Source: Ktedonobacteraceae bacterium (GTDB lineage: Bacteria > Chloroflexota > Ktedonobacteria > Ktedonobacterales > Ktedonobacteraceae). Taken from it: a stretch of DNA of 5,033 nucleotides. Positions 1 through 5,005 of this stretch are shown here, piece after piece. Location of the stretch: positions 1-5,033 of the forward strand of contig JAFMRP010000471.1 in assembly GCA_017354095.1 (NCBI GenBank), read 5' to 3'. The notes under the pieces were generated by a model, which was not told the origin of the DNA, did no database searches, and saw only the letters and a program-made list of their open reading frames with translations. A program made the translations under genes and the position numbers. The stretch's first letter is position 1. Every line of letters starts with the position of its first letter.

Positions 1-27
1 TGGCGCTGCTCGCCGCGCGGGCGTGAT

Positions 28-576
28 TCAGTGGGCGCTACCTGCCAGTTCGGGCGGAGGAGAGATGATATCCGCCAGGGGAACGCGCCCGATAAAACGC
101 GCCTTATCAAGACGGGCACCACTCAGATCAGCGCCACTTAATCTGGCATTGATCAGCACGGCTCCCCGCAGATCGGCATCCTTCAAATTGGCATCGCGCA
201 GGTCGGTATTGATCAGATAGGCTCCGATCAGGCACGCTCCCTGCAGATCCGCCCCTCGCAATGTGGCCTCACTCAGGTCGGCTCCGCTCAGGTCGGCCTG
301 GCCCAGTCGAGCAAAACTGAGGTTCGCCTTGCACATATAGGCCCAGGTCAGCGCGGCCTCGCTCAGGTCGGCCCTGCGCAGATCGGCTCCGCTCAGGTTT
401 GTATCGCTCAAGTCAGCCTCGCGTAACAAACTGCCACTCAAATCTACGTCGCGCAGGCACAGTTTCTGTAGCAGTGCCTTCTTTAGATCGGGGCGGACAC
501 CAGGGTGGGCCTGGCGCCACCGGTTCCAGCTATCGCTATCCCGTTTCAGAACATCTATATCTATCTGATTTAGCAT
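28..576 (-). CDS. Pentapeptide-repeat protein
   Basis: Seen: with the GTG start at 585 the protein is 185 residues; with the ATG at 576 it is 182. I prefer the ATG because AGAAAG (590-585) lies 8 bases upstream as a weak ribosome binding site, whereas the GTG has nothing usable. A short N-terminal cap (to about residue 35, with a WNRWRQ...RPDL segment often found before such repeats) leads into about 25 consecutive A(D/N)LXX pentapeptides. Their central Leu or equivalent falls every five residues from about 44 to 164. A 20-residue tail with Pro-Pro-Pro follows. Family knowledge: such repeats form a right-handed quadrilateral beta-helix, four pentapeptides per turn, so about six turns here. 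No enzymatic motif, signal peptide or membrane segment is visible, so it is probably a cytosolic scaffold or interaction protein. Some relatives mimic DNA and protect gyrase from quinolones, but nothing here points to that role. The DNA shows the matching degenerate 15-base periodicity. Function unknown. Confidence 0.9.
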   Translation of the reverse strand: MLNQIDIDVLKRDSDSWNRWRQAHPGVRPDLKKALLQKLCLRDVDLSGSLLREADLSDTNLSGADLRRADLSEAALTWAYMCKANLSFARLGQADLSGADLSEATLRGADLQGACLIGAYLINTDLRDANLKDADLRGAVLINARLSGADLSGARLDKARFIGRVPLADIISPPPELAGSAH

Positions 577-672
577 ACATTGCACTTTCTAGCCAAAGCG
601 TTGATACAACAGCGTATTTCGCATGTAGTAACGGTAATCACCATAATCAGGCTCTTCCGCTCCCTTGTTCTT

Positions 673-688
673 CATCCCAACTATAGCA
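673..688 (-). promoter_or_regulatory. Candidate extended -10 promoter of the pentapeptide gene
   Basis: On the minus strand TGCTATAGT (688-680) fits an extended -10 (TGnTATAAT) with one mismatch. No good -35 lies 16-18 bases upstream, which extended -10 promoters can tolerate. Transcription would begin near 673 and give a leader of about 95 bases. The peptidase gene has the near-identical TGCTATAAT upstream, which slightly raises the credibility of both. Otherwise I see nothing in 586-770. Confidence 0.35.
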
Positions 689-800
689 CAGCACTGTTAA
701 GGGAAAGTTCTCCTCTTGTAAAGACACGTCACTACAGGACCAACAGTACATACGACACATAGATACGGCGAGTTGCAAACACGGGTGGGCGAGGCTGGCC

Positions 801-867
801 TCTGTATTCCGACCACCAACGCCGCTGGCGCGGCTGGCGCTGCGCGCCCAGGTGGTCGGAGAGGAAT
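801..867 (+). repeat. Structured repeat copy A (three-way-junction palindrome)
   Basis: Single copy in the gap between the Fe-S and pentapeptide genes. Basal helix ATTCC (806-810) with GGAAT (863-867); 3' bulge GGAGA (858-862); closing stem GACCACC (811-817) with GGTGGTC (851-857), or alternatively CCGACCACC with GGTGGTCGG; linker AAC (818-820); hairpin 1 GCCGC-TGGC-GCGGC (821-834); linker T (835); hairpin 2 GGCGC-TGC-GCGCC (836-848); linker CA (849-850). It is preceded by CTCTGT. The same layout, with different stem sequences, recurs in copies B, C and D. Here the unit is embedded between GGCCTC (797-802) and GAGGGCC (879-885), which can pair with one bulged base. It could be a non-coding RNA, a single-stranded-DNA folding element or a REP/MITE-like repeat. 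Confidence 0.8.
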
Positions 868-925
868 CCCCCATAAGGGAGGGCCTTACATTTCCACAGG
901 GCAAGGTGGAGGCGAGGCAAGCTAC

Positions 926-957
926 AAAAAGACGCTGCCTAGCATTTGCCAGGCAGC
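926..957 (-). terminator. Rho-independent terminator after the Fe-S carrier gene
   Basis: Read on the minus strand, GCTGCCT (957-951) pairs with AGGCAGC (940-934). The helix extends inward by a G-T wobble and two G-C pairs around an AAAT loop. GTC and then TTTTT (930-926) follow. It lies about 100 bases beyond the stop codon of the Fe-S gene and would end that transcript before repeat A and the pentapeptide gene. In the plus direction no T-run follows, so it works one way only. Confidence 0.7.
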
Positions 958-976
958 ATCTGACATACATTATTAT

Positions 977-1015
977 AAAAAGTCAGGCTGGTCCGAGCGC
1001 TTCACATGAAGCCTG
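977..1015 (-). terminator. Possible first terminator in tandem after the Fe-S gene
   Basis: On the minus strand CAGGCT (1015-1010) can pair with AGCCTG (989-984). AC and then TTTTT (981-977) follow. The 20-base loop contains part of the palindrome CTTCATGTGAAG (1011-1000), whose own hairpin competes with the base of the stem. The short stem and large loop make it weaker than the one at 926-957, but two T-tracts each preceded by a stem suggest tandem termination or 3'-end protection. Confidence 0.4.
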
Positions 1016-1056
1016 TCAGCCGATTCTATGATAGACTATCAGCCAAAGCCACAATA

Positions 1057-1458
1057 TTAGTGGCCGCAGGCACAACCACGCGCCTCGCCACCACCATCAG
1101 CGGTTTTGAAGGAATGACCACATCCGCAGCTTGAAACAGCGTTGGGGTTATTCACCGTAAAGCCAGCGCCCATCAGGCTGTCGACATAGTCCACTTCACT
1201 ACCATTGATATAAGACAGGCTCATGTCATCAACAAAGACACGGAAGTCGCCCTGCTCGATGACCGTATCGCCCTCTTGCTCCTCGTCCAGCGTCATGCCG
1301 TATTGGAGACCAGAGCAACCGCCACCAGCGACGAAAATGCGCAGGCCAAGGCCAGGATCATTTTCCTGCTTGAGCAGTTCACGGACTTTTTCTGCAGCAA
1401 CAGGGGTCATGGAAACGATAGTTGCATCAATCGCTGATTGCTGGTTCTGCTCAATCAT
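1057..1458 (-). CDS. erpA: A-type iron-sulfur cluster carrier (IscA/ErpA/HesB family)
   Basis: Family role: A-type carriers receive [2Fe-2S] or [4Fe-4S] clusters from a scaffold and deliver them to apoproteins in the cytosol. Seen: from the ATG at 1458 the product is 133 residues, slightly longer than the usual 105-125. AGAGG lies about 9 bases upstream; the in-frame TTG at 1518 would add 20 unlikely residues. The three family cysteines are present: Cys48 in GGGCSGLQYGM, and Cys111 and Cys113 in SSCGCGHSF, separated by the normal acidic and VDY/DSL segments. Odd: the chain continues past the usual end with a Gly-rich tail closing in GCACGH (Cys129, Cys131, His133), which echoes the CGCGH site. 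No isc or suf gene is adjacent, so it looks like a stand-alone carrier. The choice of erpA over iscA or sufA rests on the ErpA-like NPNAxSSCGCG stretch and is not firm. The family call is secure. Confidence 0.93.
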   Translation of the reverse strand: MIEQNQQSAIDATIVSMTPVAAEKVRELLKQENDPGLGLRIFVAGGGCSGLQYGMTLDEEQEGDTVIEQGDFRVFVDDMSLSYINGSEVDYVDSLMGAGFTVNNPNAVSSCGCGHSFKTADGGGEARGCACGH

Positions 1459-1473
1459 GTAGCTTACCTCTAG

Positions 1474-1497
1474 GAAGGATTGACTAGATAATCCTTC
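1474..1497. promoter_or_regulatory. 8-bp inverted repeat in the Fe-S gene leader (operator or leader hairpin)
   Basis: GAAGGATT (1474-1481) and AATCCTTC (1490-1497) are perfect inverted arms around an 8-base spacer. The repeat lies between the promoter (or promoters) and the ribosome binding site of the Fe-S carrier gene. It could bind a dimeric repressor or form a hairpin just upstream of the AGAGG site. It does not resemble the IscR type 2 consensus as I know it. The regulator is unknown. Confidence 0.5.
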
Positions 1498-1507
1498 TTT
1501 TCTTTCT

Positions 1508-1513
1508 ATTATA
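1508..1513 (-). promoter_or_regulatory. Possible second -10 box for the Fe-S gene
   Basis: A perfect TATAAT on the minus strand (1513-1508), but the best -35 at normal spacing is poor (TGAATA at 18 bases). It would start transcription near 1501, just upstream of the inverted repeat. It may be a secondary start or simply an AT-rich leader; the promoter at 1544-1572 is far better. Confidence 0.3.
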
Positions 1514-1543
1514 AACAAGCCGAGACAACAGTATTCAGGCGTA

Positions 1544-1572
1544 ATTATATCCTACAGAAAATGAAGCGTCAA
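1544..1572 (-). promoter_or_regulatory. Near-consensus housekeeping promoter of the Fe-S carrier gene
   Basis: On the minus strand TTGACG (1572-1567) is followed after exactly 17 bases by TATAAT (1549-1544). That is 11 of 12 matches to the sigma-70/SigA consensus at ideal spacing. Transcription would begin near 1537 and give a leader of about 79 bases containing the 1474-1497 inverted repeat. The -35 lies within the weak hairpin that follows the peptidase gene, so the end of one unit and the start of the next are packed together. Confidence 0.75.
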
Positions 1573-1589
1573 GTCAGTGATGGGCTTCA
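1557..1589 (-). terminator. Weak terminator-like hairpin after the peptidase gene
   Basis: On the minus strand TGAAGC (1589-1584) pairs with GCTTCA (1567-1562) and TTTTC follows at once. The stem is only 6 bp with a 16-base loop, so termination would be weak. It lies 8 bases beyond the peptidase stop codon and overlaps the -35 of the Fe-S promoter. Confidence 0.3.
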
Positions 1590-1596
1590 CACAAGA

Positions 1597-3231
1597 TTAG
1601 AGGCCGAAGCGTTGCTGCACGCGAACGATATTGGCAAGCAGGCCGGGCGCGTCAGGCGCGGCGCCATAGAGGCTGCCGCCACGCCGTTCCTGTCCAGCCG
1701 AAAAGCGCGTGATAACATTGGCTGCCGACCAGCCCTGCGCCATCAGATGAGCGCTCAACCCGCTAATAATCGGCGCCGCCAGCGATGAACCACACCAGTC
1801 AGCCCAGCCTGTGACGTTCTGCTCCCCACCAGGGAAGACCGGCGAGATATAGACACCACGTACCGCATCCGGCAGGCCATTGGCATCCAACATCCCATAA
1901 CCATCGCCGCCAAAGGTGGCAACCCCAGCCATACTGGGTGGCACGTTCGCTGAATTGGCAAAGTTCGATGGAGAGAACCTGGAATTGACCGACGTTACGC
2001 TCAGCGTGGTTTCGTAGCGCGCGGGCGAACGTGGCGGGCGCGGCGGCTGACCTTGCTGTGTCGCGCCCAGCGAGTCATTGCCCGCTGCCGCCACGACCAG
2101 TGCCCCGTGCGCCAGCAGCGCCTCAAACAAGAGACGTAGACCTTCTTCAATATGGTTGAGTACGCGAATAGCACCCATGAGCTGGGTCGTTGGCCACTGC
2201 CGGTGATCAAACCAGATATACGGCAAACGGCGTATATCTGGCATAATGGTCAGGCTCAGATTGATGACCAGGCGCCGGATACCACCCGTAACAAGTTCAC
2301 GCTCCAGATCGGTCAGGGCGGCGAAGAGACTGTACAGGTCACCGCCGCCAAAATCGTTCAAGATTCGCACCAGGCGAATGCGTACACGCGGTGCCATGTC
2401 GCGAACCAGGCCAGCCACCGCCAGCCCGTGGTCAGACATGAGATAATAGCGTGAATCGCTACTATTATCACGCCCGGTAGCCGTATCATTCGTCAGAGCA
2501 TAGCGGTCATACTCGATGACAAATCCGCCATCTTCGTTGCGTAGATCCTGCGCCAGGCGCTGCAGCAGCCAGTTGCGCCTCAGTTCTGGACGCGAAGCAG
2601 CGCTACGCACACGATCAGGGTGCGGTGCTGTATCAAGCACAGCCACCAGCACCTCTTCAGCCTCCCTGGAATCGAGCGGGATACTCTGATCAAGCAGCCG
2701 CGTGCGCCAGCCAGTGAGAGAATTAGCCGCAGCCGGCACATCCAAAGAAGGCGAAGGCCGGGGCGGCACCGCCGGGCCGCCCTCGGCGAAATAGACCGGT
2801 GCAGCAGTAACCAGCCAGTTCGGCATTGCTGAGATAATATACAGACCTTGCTGCGCCAGATGCTCCAGGTGACTCTGCAAATAAGAGAGAGCTCTTGGCA
2901 AAGGATCGAGATCCCCCGCATCGGCATGACGTGTATGAAAAAATAGGGCCACCAGTGGCTGCTTACGATGCAGAGCAAAAACAAATGCTCGCCTGCGTAC
3001 AGGCGGCATGGCCGGCGAGGCATGCCAGCGACCAGCGGTACCATACAATTCCAGCGCAAGGCCATATTGCGCAAGAAATGTGTTGAGCTGCACCTGTACC
3101 TGCTCAACCAGCACGTCCAATGTGTCATCAGCGGGAAGACTGGGTACACGGATGATCACCACCATTTCACCGGGTACCCAGTGATACAGTCCTTCGGGCG
3201 TTCCCATAAACTGATCTGAACTATACGACAT
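1597..3231 (-). CDS. Subtilisin-like (S8) serine peptidase, probably intracellular, with an extra N-terminal domain
   Basis: Family role: S8 subtilases hydrolyse peptide bonds with an Asp-His-Ser triad and an oxyanion Asn. Seen: 544 residues with all four in order: Asp200 in VAVLDTAPHPD, His268 in SDHGLAVAGLV, Asn385 in VVAAAGND, Ser483 in GSSLAAPIISG. The His and Ser motifs deviate from the usual HGTHVAG and GTSxAAP. Residues 1-185 form a separate mixed alpha/beta-looking region ending in a Pro-rich linker (152-165). I do not recognise it; it does not look like a standard I9 propeptide. No signal peptide or transmembrane segment is visible, so a cytosolic location is likely. A second Pro/Arg-rich stretch (396-404) lies between Asn385 and Ser483, and the chain ends soon after the Ser helix. 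The ATG at 3231 has a GAGAAGGGG purine tract about 11 bases upstream. The substrate is unknown; protein turnover or a regulated proteolytic switch are both possible. The complete tetrad argues for an active enzyme. Confidence 0.9.
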   Translation of the reverse strand: MSYSSDQFMGTPEGLYHWVPGEMVVIIRVPSLPADDTLDVLVEQVQVQLNTFLAQYGLALELYGTAGRWHASPAMPPVRRRAFVFALHRKQPLVALFFHTRHADAGDLDPLPRALSYLQSHLEHLAQQGLYIISAMPNWLVTAAPVYFAEGGPAVPPRPSPSLDVPAAANSLTGWRTRLLDQSIPLDSREAEEVLVAVLDTAPHPDRVRSAASRPELRRNWLLQRLAQDLRNEDGGFVIEYDRYALTNDTATGRDNSSDSRYYLMSDHGLAVAGLVRDMAPRVRIRLVRILNDFGGGDLYSLFAALTDLERELVTGGIRRLVINLSLTIMPDIRRLPYIWFDHRQWPTTQLMGAIRVLNHIEEGLRLLFEALLAHGALVVAAAGNDSLGATQQGQPPRPPRSPARYETTLSVTSVNSRFSPSNFANSANVPPSMAGVATFGGDGYGMLDANGLPDAVRGVYISPVFPGGEQNVTGWADWCGSSLAAPIISGLSAHLMAQGWSAANVITRFSAGQERRGGSLYGAAPDAPGLLANIVRVQQRFGL

Positions 3232-3300
3232 GCCCGGAATTTCCCCTTCTCCGTCTTATAGTGTGCGCATGGAGCCGCCTCGCTCGGCAAGGCAGCGTGA

Positions 3301-3315
3301 CTGAAGTGCATTCAG
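3301..3315. repeat. Short palindrome in the peptidase leader
   Basis: CTGAA (3301-3305) and TTCAG (3311-3315) are perfect inverted arms around GTGCA. The palindrome lies just downstream of the proposed peptidase promoter. It could be an operator or a small leader hairpin. No T-run follows on the minus strand, so it is not a terminator of the glycosyltransferase gene. Confidence 0.35.
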
Positions 3316-3322
3316 GTTTCTA

Positions 3323-3338
3323 GCGCACTATTATAGCA
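3323..3338 (-). promoter_or_regulatory. Extended -10 promoter of the peptidase gene
   Basis: On the minus strand TGCTATAAT (3338-3330) is a perfect extended -10 (TGn plus TATAAT). It overlaps the TAA stop of the glycosyltransferase gene (3333-3331). The -35 region is weak (TATACC at 18 bases), as such promoters allow. Transcription from about 3323 gives a leader of about 92 bases. This makes the peptidase at least partly independent of the upstream glycosyltransferase gene. Confidence 0.5.
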
Positions 3339-4614
3339 TGGCTCGCTTGAAAGGGTATAGCCGGCCTGCCATCCACCAGATAGACCCGCCGGCCAGCAGA
3401 ACCAGCAATGGCTCTACCGGAGCACGGAAACGCATACTGCCGTAAAAGACAACATTGACCAGAATCGTCAACAATAGCATCAGATAGATAACCAGAAGGT
3501 CCTTGCGCAAGCGCCGCCAGGTCCCCAATAAGCCCAGCGCGGCCAGGATAAAGACCACCACCGGCATGATCTGCATCATCGCCCACACGATTTTTGATGA
3601 GAGACGCGTCGGGAACTCCCTTACAGGCAGACCCTCTTCCGATGTATAGGGTGTCCACATGTTGATAAAATGCAAACTTAGCAGATAGGGCATCTTCGAT
3701 AGATTCGCACGTATCCAGTGCAGGGCATAGGCAGCCCCTTCTTTGTCGGCCTCAGAATCACAACAGCTATGCATATTCACCGGGCGTGGTTTGATCGATC
3801 CCCTTGGTATCCACATGCCCAACCCCATAACATTTTTCTCCAATGTTGTGTCGTTATAGGAGCCAGCCAGCACTGCCCCGCTACCAGTCGCAACGGGCAC
3901 AAATGTATGGACGACCTGGTAGTTGCGTACGGTCCACGGCGCAACTACAGCCAGGACGACTAACACCAGCAATACAAACGACCAAAACACCTTACGCCAG
4001 GACTGAAGTTTTGCCAGCACAACAATGATCGCCCAGACAGCTACCAGGCCGAGCATAAAAAGACCATTGGGGCGCGTTAGAGATGCCAGGCCAATAAAAA
4101 GGCCGCCAGCAACGATCCAGCGCTTTTGCCATGCGCGCTGCAGTTTGAACAGCGAGTAACAGGCAGCAGTGACCGTGAACGTATAGACGGACTCTGAATA
4201 AAGCCAGCCGTCATAGATAAACAGACCAGTATAGATCGCCGCGATACTGCCAGTGAAAAACGCGATCCGTTTGCCAAATAACTCCCGAGCAAAAAAATAG
4301 ACCAGTACACAGGTGCCCGCACCGAGGAAACAGAGAAAAAGGCGAGCGTATGTGTTGTGTACACCAGCCACAAAATAGATAGCAGTCAATATAAGGGGCC
4401 ACAGAGGAGCACGATCCGTAGCATTGACCGGCACTGCAACACAATAGCAATGCTGCTGCAGCAGGTTTTCAGCGATGTGATGATAAAAGCCCGCATCAAA
4501 CTCAGGGATATAGCCGTGGGCGACCGTCATATTGTAAACAAGACGTACCAGTAGAGCCAGGCAAAAAATGGCTAGAGCGGGAAAGGAGCTTCGTAAACGC
4601 GCCATGAGTAGCAT
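3331..4614 (-). CDS. Multipass membrane glycosyltransferase, GT39/ArnT-like (GT-C fold)
   Basis: Family role: these integral membrane enzymes move a sugar from a polyprenyl-phosphate donor to a protein, lipid or glycan acceptor on the outer face of the cytoplasmic membrane. Seen: 427 residues with about ten hydrophobic segments, including roughly 11-30, 70-84, 90-108, 117-134, 143-158, 166-200, 209-227, 349-364, 372-390 and 400-416. The first loop carries PEFDAGFYHHIAENL with Asp40, the position of the usual catalytic acid. Also present are LYSES (139-143), SLTRPNG (178-184) and PWTVRNY (226-232), stretches typical of the family, and RFRAPVEPLL near the C-terminus. The external loop between about 230 and 345 contains a Cys-Cys pair (284-285). 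The ATG at 4614 is chosen because GAGAGG lies 5 bases upstream; a second ATG at 4605 is less well placed. No glycan-pathway gene is adjacent, so donor and acceptor cannot be inferred. Confidence 0.88.
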   Translation of the reverse strand: MLLMARLRSSFPALAIFCLALLVRLVYNMTVAHGYIPEFDAGFYHHIAENLLQQHCYCVAVPVNATDRAPLWPLILTAIYFVAGVHNTYARLFLCFLGAGTCVLVYFFARELFGKRIAFFTGSIAAIYTGLFIYDGWLYSESVYTFTVTAACYSLFKLQRAWQKRWIVAGGLFIGLASLTRPNGLFMLGLVAVWAIIVVLAKLQSWRKVFWSFVLLVLVVLAVVAPWTVRNYQVVHTFVPVATGSGAVLAGSYNDTTLEKNVMGLGMWIPRGSIKPRPVNMHSCCDSEADKEGAAYALHWIRANLSKMPYLLSLHFINMWTPYTSEEGLPVREFPTRLSSKIVWAMMQIMPVVVFILAALGLLGTWRRLRKDLLVIYLMLLLTILVNVVFYGSMRFRAPVEPLLVLLAGGSIWWMAGRLYPFKRAML

Positions 4615-4721
4615 CCCAGCCTCTCAATTTCATGATCATTTCCACTATTAAAGACCTCAATTCTTACTCATCAGTAACGATGATCGCCTACAATAACTAA
4701 TGCAAACACACCTCTGTTCTC

Positions 4722-4738
4722 TGTCAAACGAAGTTTGA
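4722..4738. promoter_or_regulatory. Palindrome overlapping a perfect -35 hexamer upstream of the glycosyltransferase gene
   Basis: TCAAAC (4724-4729) and GTTTGA (4733-4738) are perfect inverted arms around GAA. On the minus strand TTGACA (4727-4722) overlaps the palindrome and matches the -35 consensus exactly, but the -10 at 17 bases (TGCATT) is poor. If it is a promoter, it would probably need an activator or respond to a repressor bound at the palindrome. The palindrome also marks the boundary of the repeat array. Confidence 0.3.
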
Positions 4739-4753
4739 TGGGTGCGCGCCGCC

Positions 4754-4820
4754 TCTTGTCCAGCCCGCCAACGCTGCTGGCGCAGCTACGAACGGTGTTC
4801 GTCAGGCGGTCTGCAAGGAA
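4754..4820 (+). repeat. Structured repeat copy B
   Basis: Preceded by CTCTTGT. CC (4760-4761) pairs with GG (4817-4818); bulge GCAA (4813-4816); closing stem AGCCCGCC (4762-4769) with GGCGGTCT (4805-4812), one mismatch; linker AAC (4770-4772); hairpin 1 GCTGC-TGGC-GCAGC (4773-4786); linker T (4787); hairpin 2 ACGAAC-GGT-GTTCGT (4788-4802); linker CA (4803-4804). Hairpin 2 has quite different bases from copy A yet pairs perfectly. Copy C begins almost at once. Confidence 0.8.
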
Positions 4821-4824
4821 GACC

Positions 4825-4888
4825 CTTTGTATTCCGCCAGAAACGGTGCTCGCGCACCTGCGCTACGCGCCATCTGGCGGCAAGGAAT
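4825..4888 (+). repeat. Structured repeat copy C
   Basis: Preceded by CTTTGT. Basal helix ATTCC (4831-4835) with GGAAT (4884-4888); bulge GGCAA (4879-4883); closing stem GCCAGA (4836-4841) with TCTGGC (4873-4878); linker AAC (4842-4844); hairpin 1 GGTGC-TCGC-GCACC (4845-4858); linker T (4859); hairpin 2 GCGC-TAC-GCGC (4860-4870); linker CA (4871-4872). Hairpin 1 has a C-G to G-C exchange at its second pair relative to the other copies. Confidence 0.8.
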
Positions 4889-4913
4889 CGCCTGCGGCGG
4901 CGCGGGGAAAGGA

Positions 4914-5005
4914 TGCAGGAGGGCCCTCTTGTTCCGCTCGGCAACGCTGCTTTTGCAGCTACGGCTGCGCCGTCAGCCGAGCGGAGAGGCAGCCGCCCTC
5001 CTGCA
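4914..5005. repeat. 11-bp inverted repeat enclosing repeat copy D
   Basis: TGCAGGAGGGC (4914-4924) is perfectly complementary to GCCCTCCTGCA (4995-5005) and brackets copy D. The helix can continue outward imperfectly: AGG (4910-4912) with CCT (5006-5008), then GCGGG (4902-4906) with CCCGC (5009-5013). This makes a structure of about 110 bases. Confidence 0.65.
4926..4990 (+). repeat. Structured repeat copy D
   Basis: Preceded by CTCTTGT. CC (4934-4935) pairs with GG (4988-4989); bulge GGAGA (4983-4987), identical to copy A; closing stem GCTCGGC (4936-4942) with GCCGAGC (4976-4982); linker AAC (4943-4945); hairpin 1 GCTGC-TTTT-GCAGC (4946-4959); linker T (4960); hairpin 2 ACGGC-TGC-GCCGT (4961-4973); linker CA (4974-4975). 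It is the last complete copy before the window ends. Confidence 0.8.

Larger units (their letters stand above)
4745..4904. repeat. 9-bp inverted repeat enclosing repeat copies B and C
   Basis: CGCGCCGCC (4745-4753) is perfectly complementary to GGCGGCGCG (4896-4904). The two arms bracket copies B and C exactly, so a transcript or single strand could close both three-way junctions into one larger branched structure of about 160 bases. Confidence 0.6.

Noticed and set aside
100..460. Tandem repeat or CRISPR-like periodicity of GCTCAGGTCGGC-type units
   Set aside because: The 15-base period is the coding signature of pentapeptide repeats in an intact frame, not a CRISPR array or mobile repeat.
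773..1009. A 78-residue plus-strand open frame through copy A and the terminators
   Set aside because: Its Gly/Ala-rich translation comes from the hairpins, it runs antisense through the terminator candidates, and it resembles no protein I know.
2580..3149. A 189-residue minus-strand frame inside the peptidase gene
   Set aside because: It is an alternate-frame shadow, rich in Cys, Arg and Trp; the overlapping frame carries the complete S8 catalytic motifs.
3271..3297. GC-rich stretch sharing CGCTCGGCAA with copy D
   Set aside because: The identity is only about 10 bases, and neither the hairpins nor the matching closing stem can be formed, so it is not counted as a repeat copy.
3255..3336. 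Imperfect inverted repeat between the CTTATAGTGTGCGC and GCGCACTATTATAG stretches
   Set aside because: Pairing needs a 2-base offset and a loop of over 50 bases, and no T-run follows; probably a by-product of two TATA-like promoter regions.
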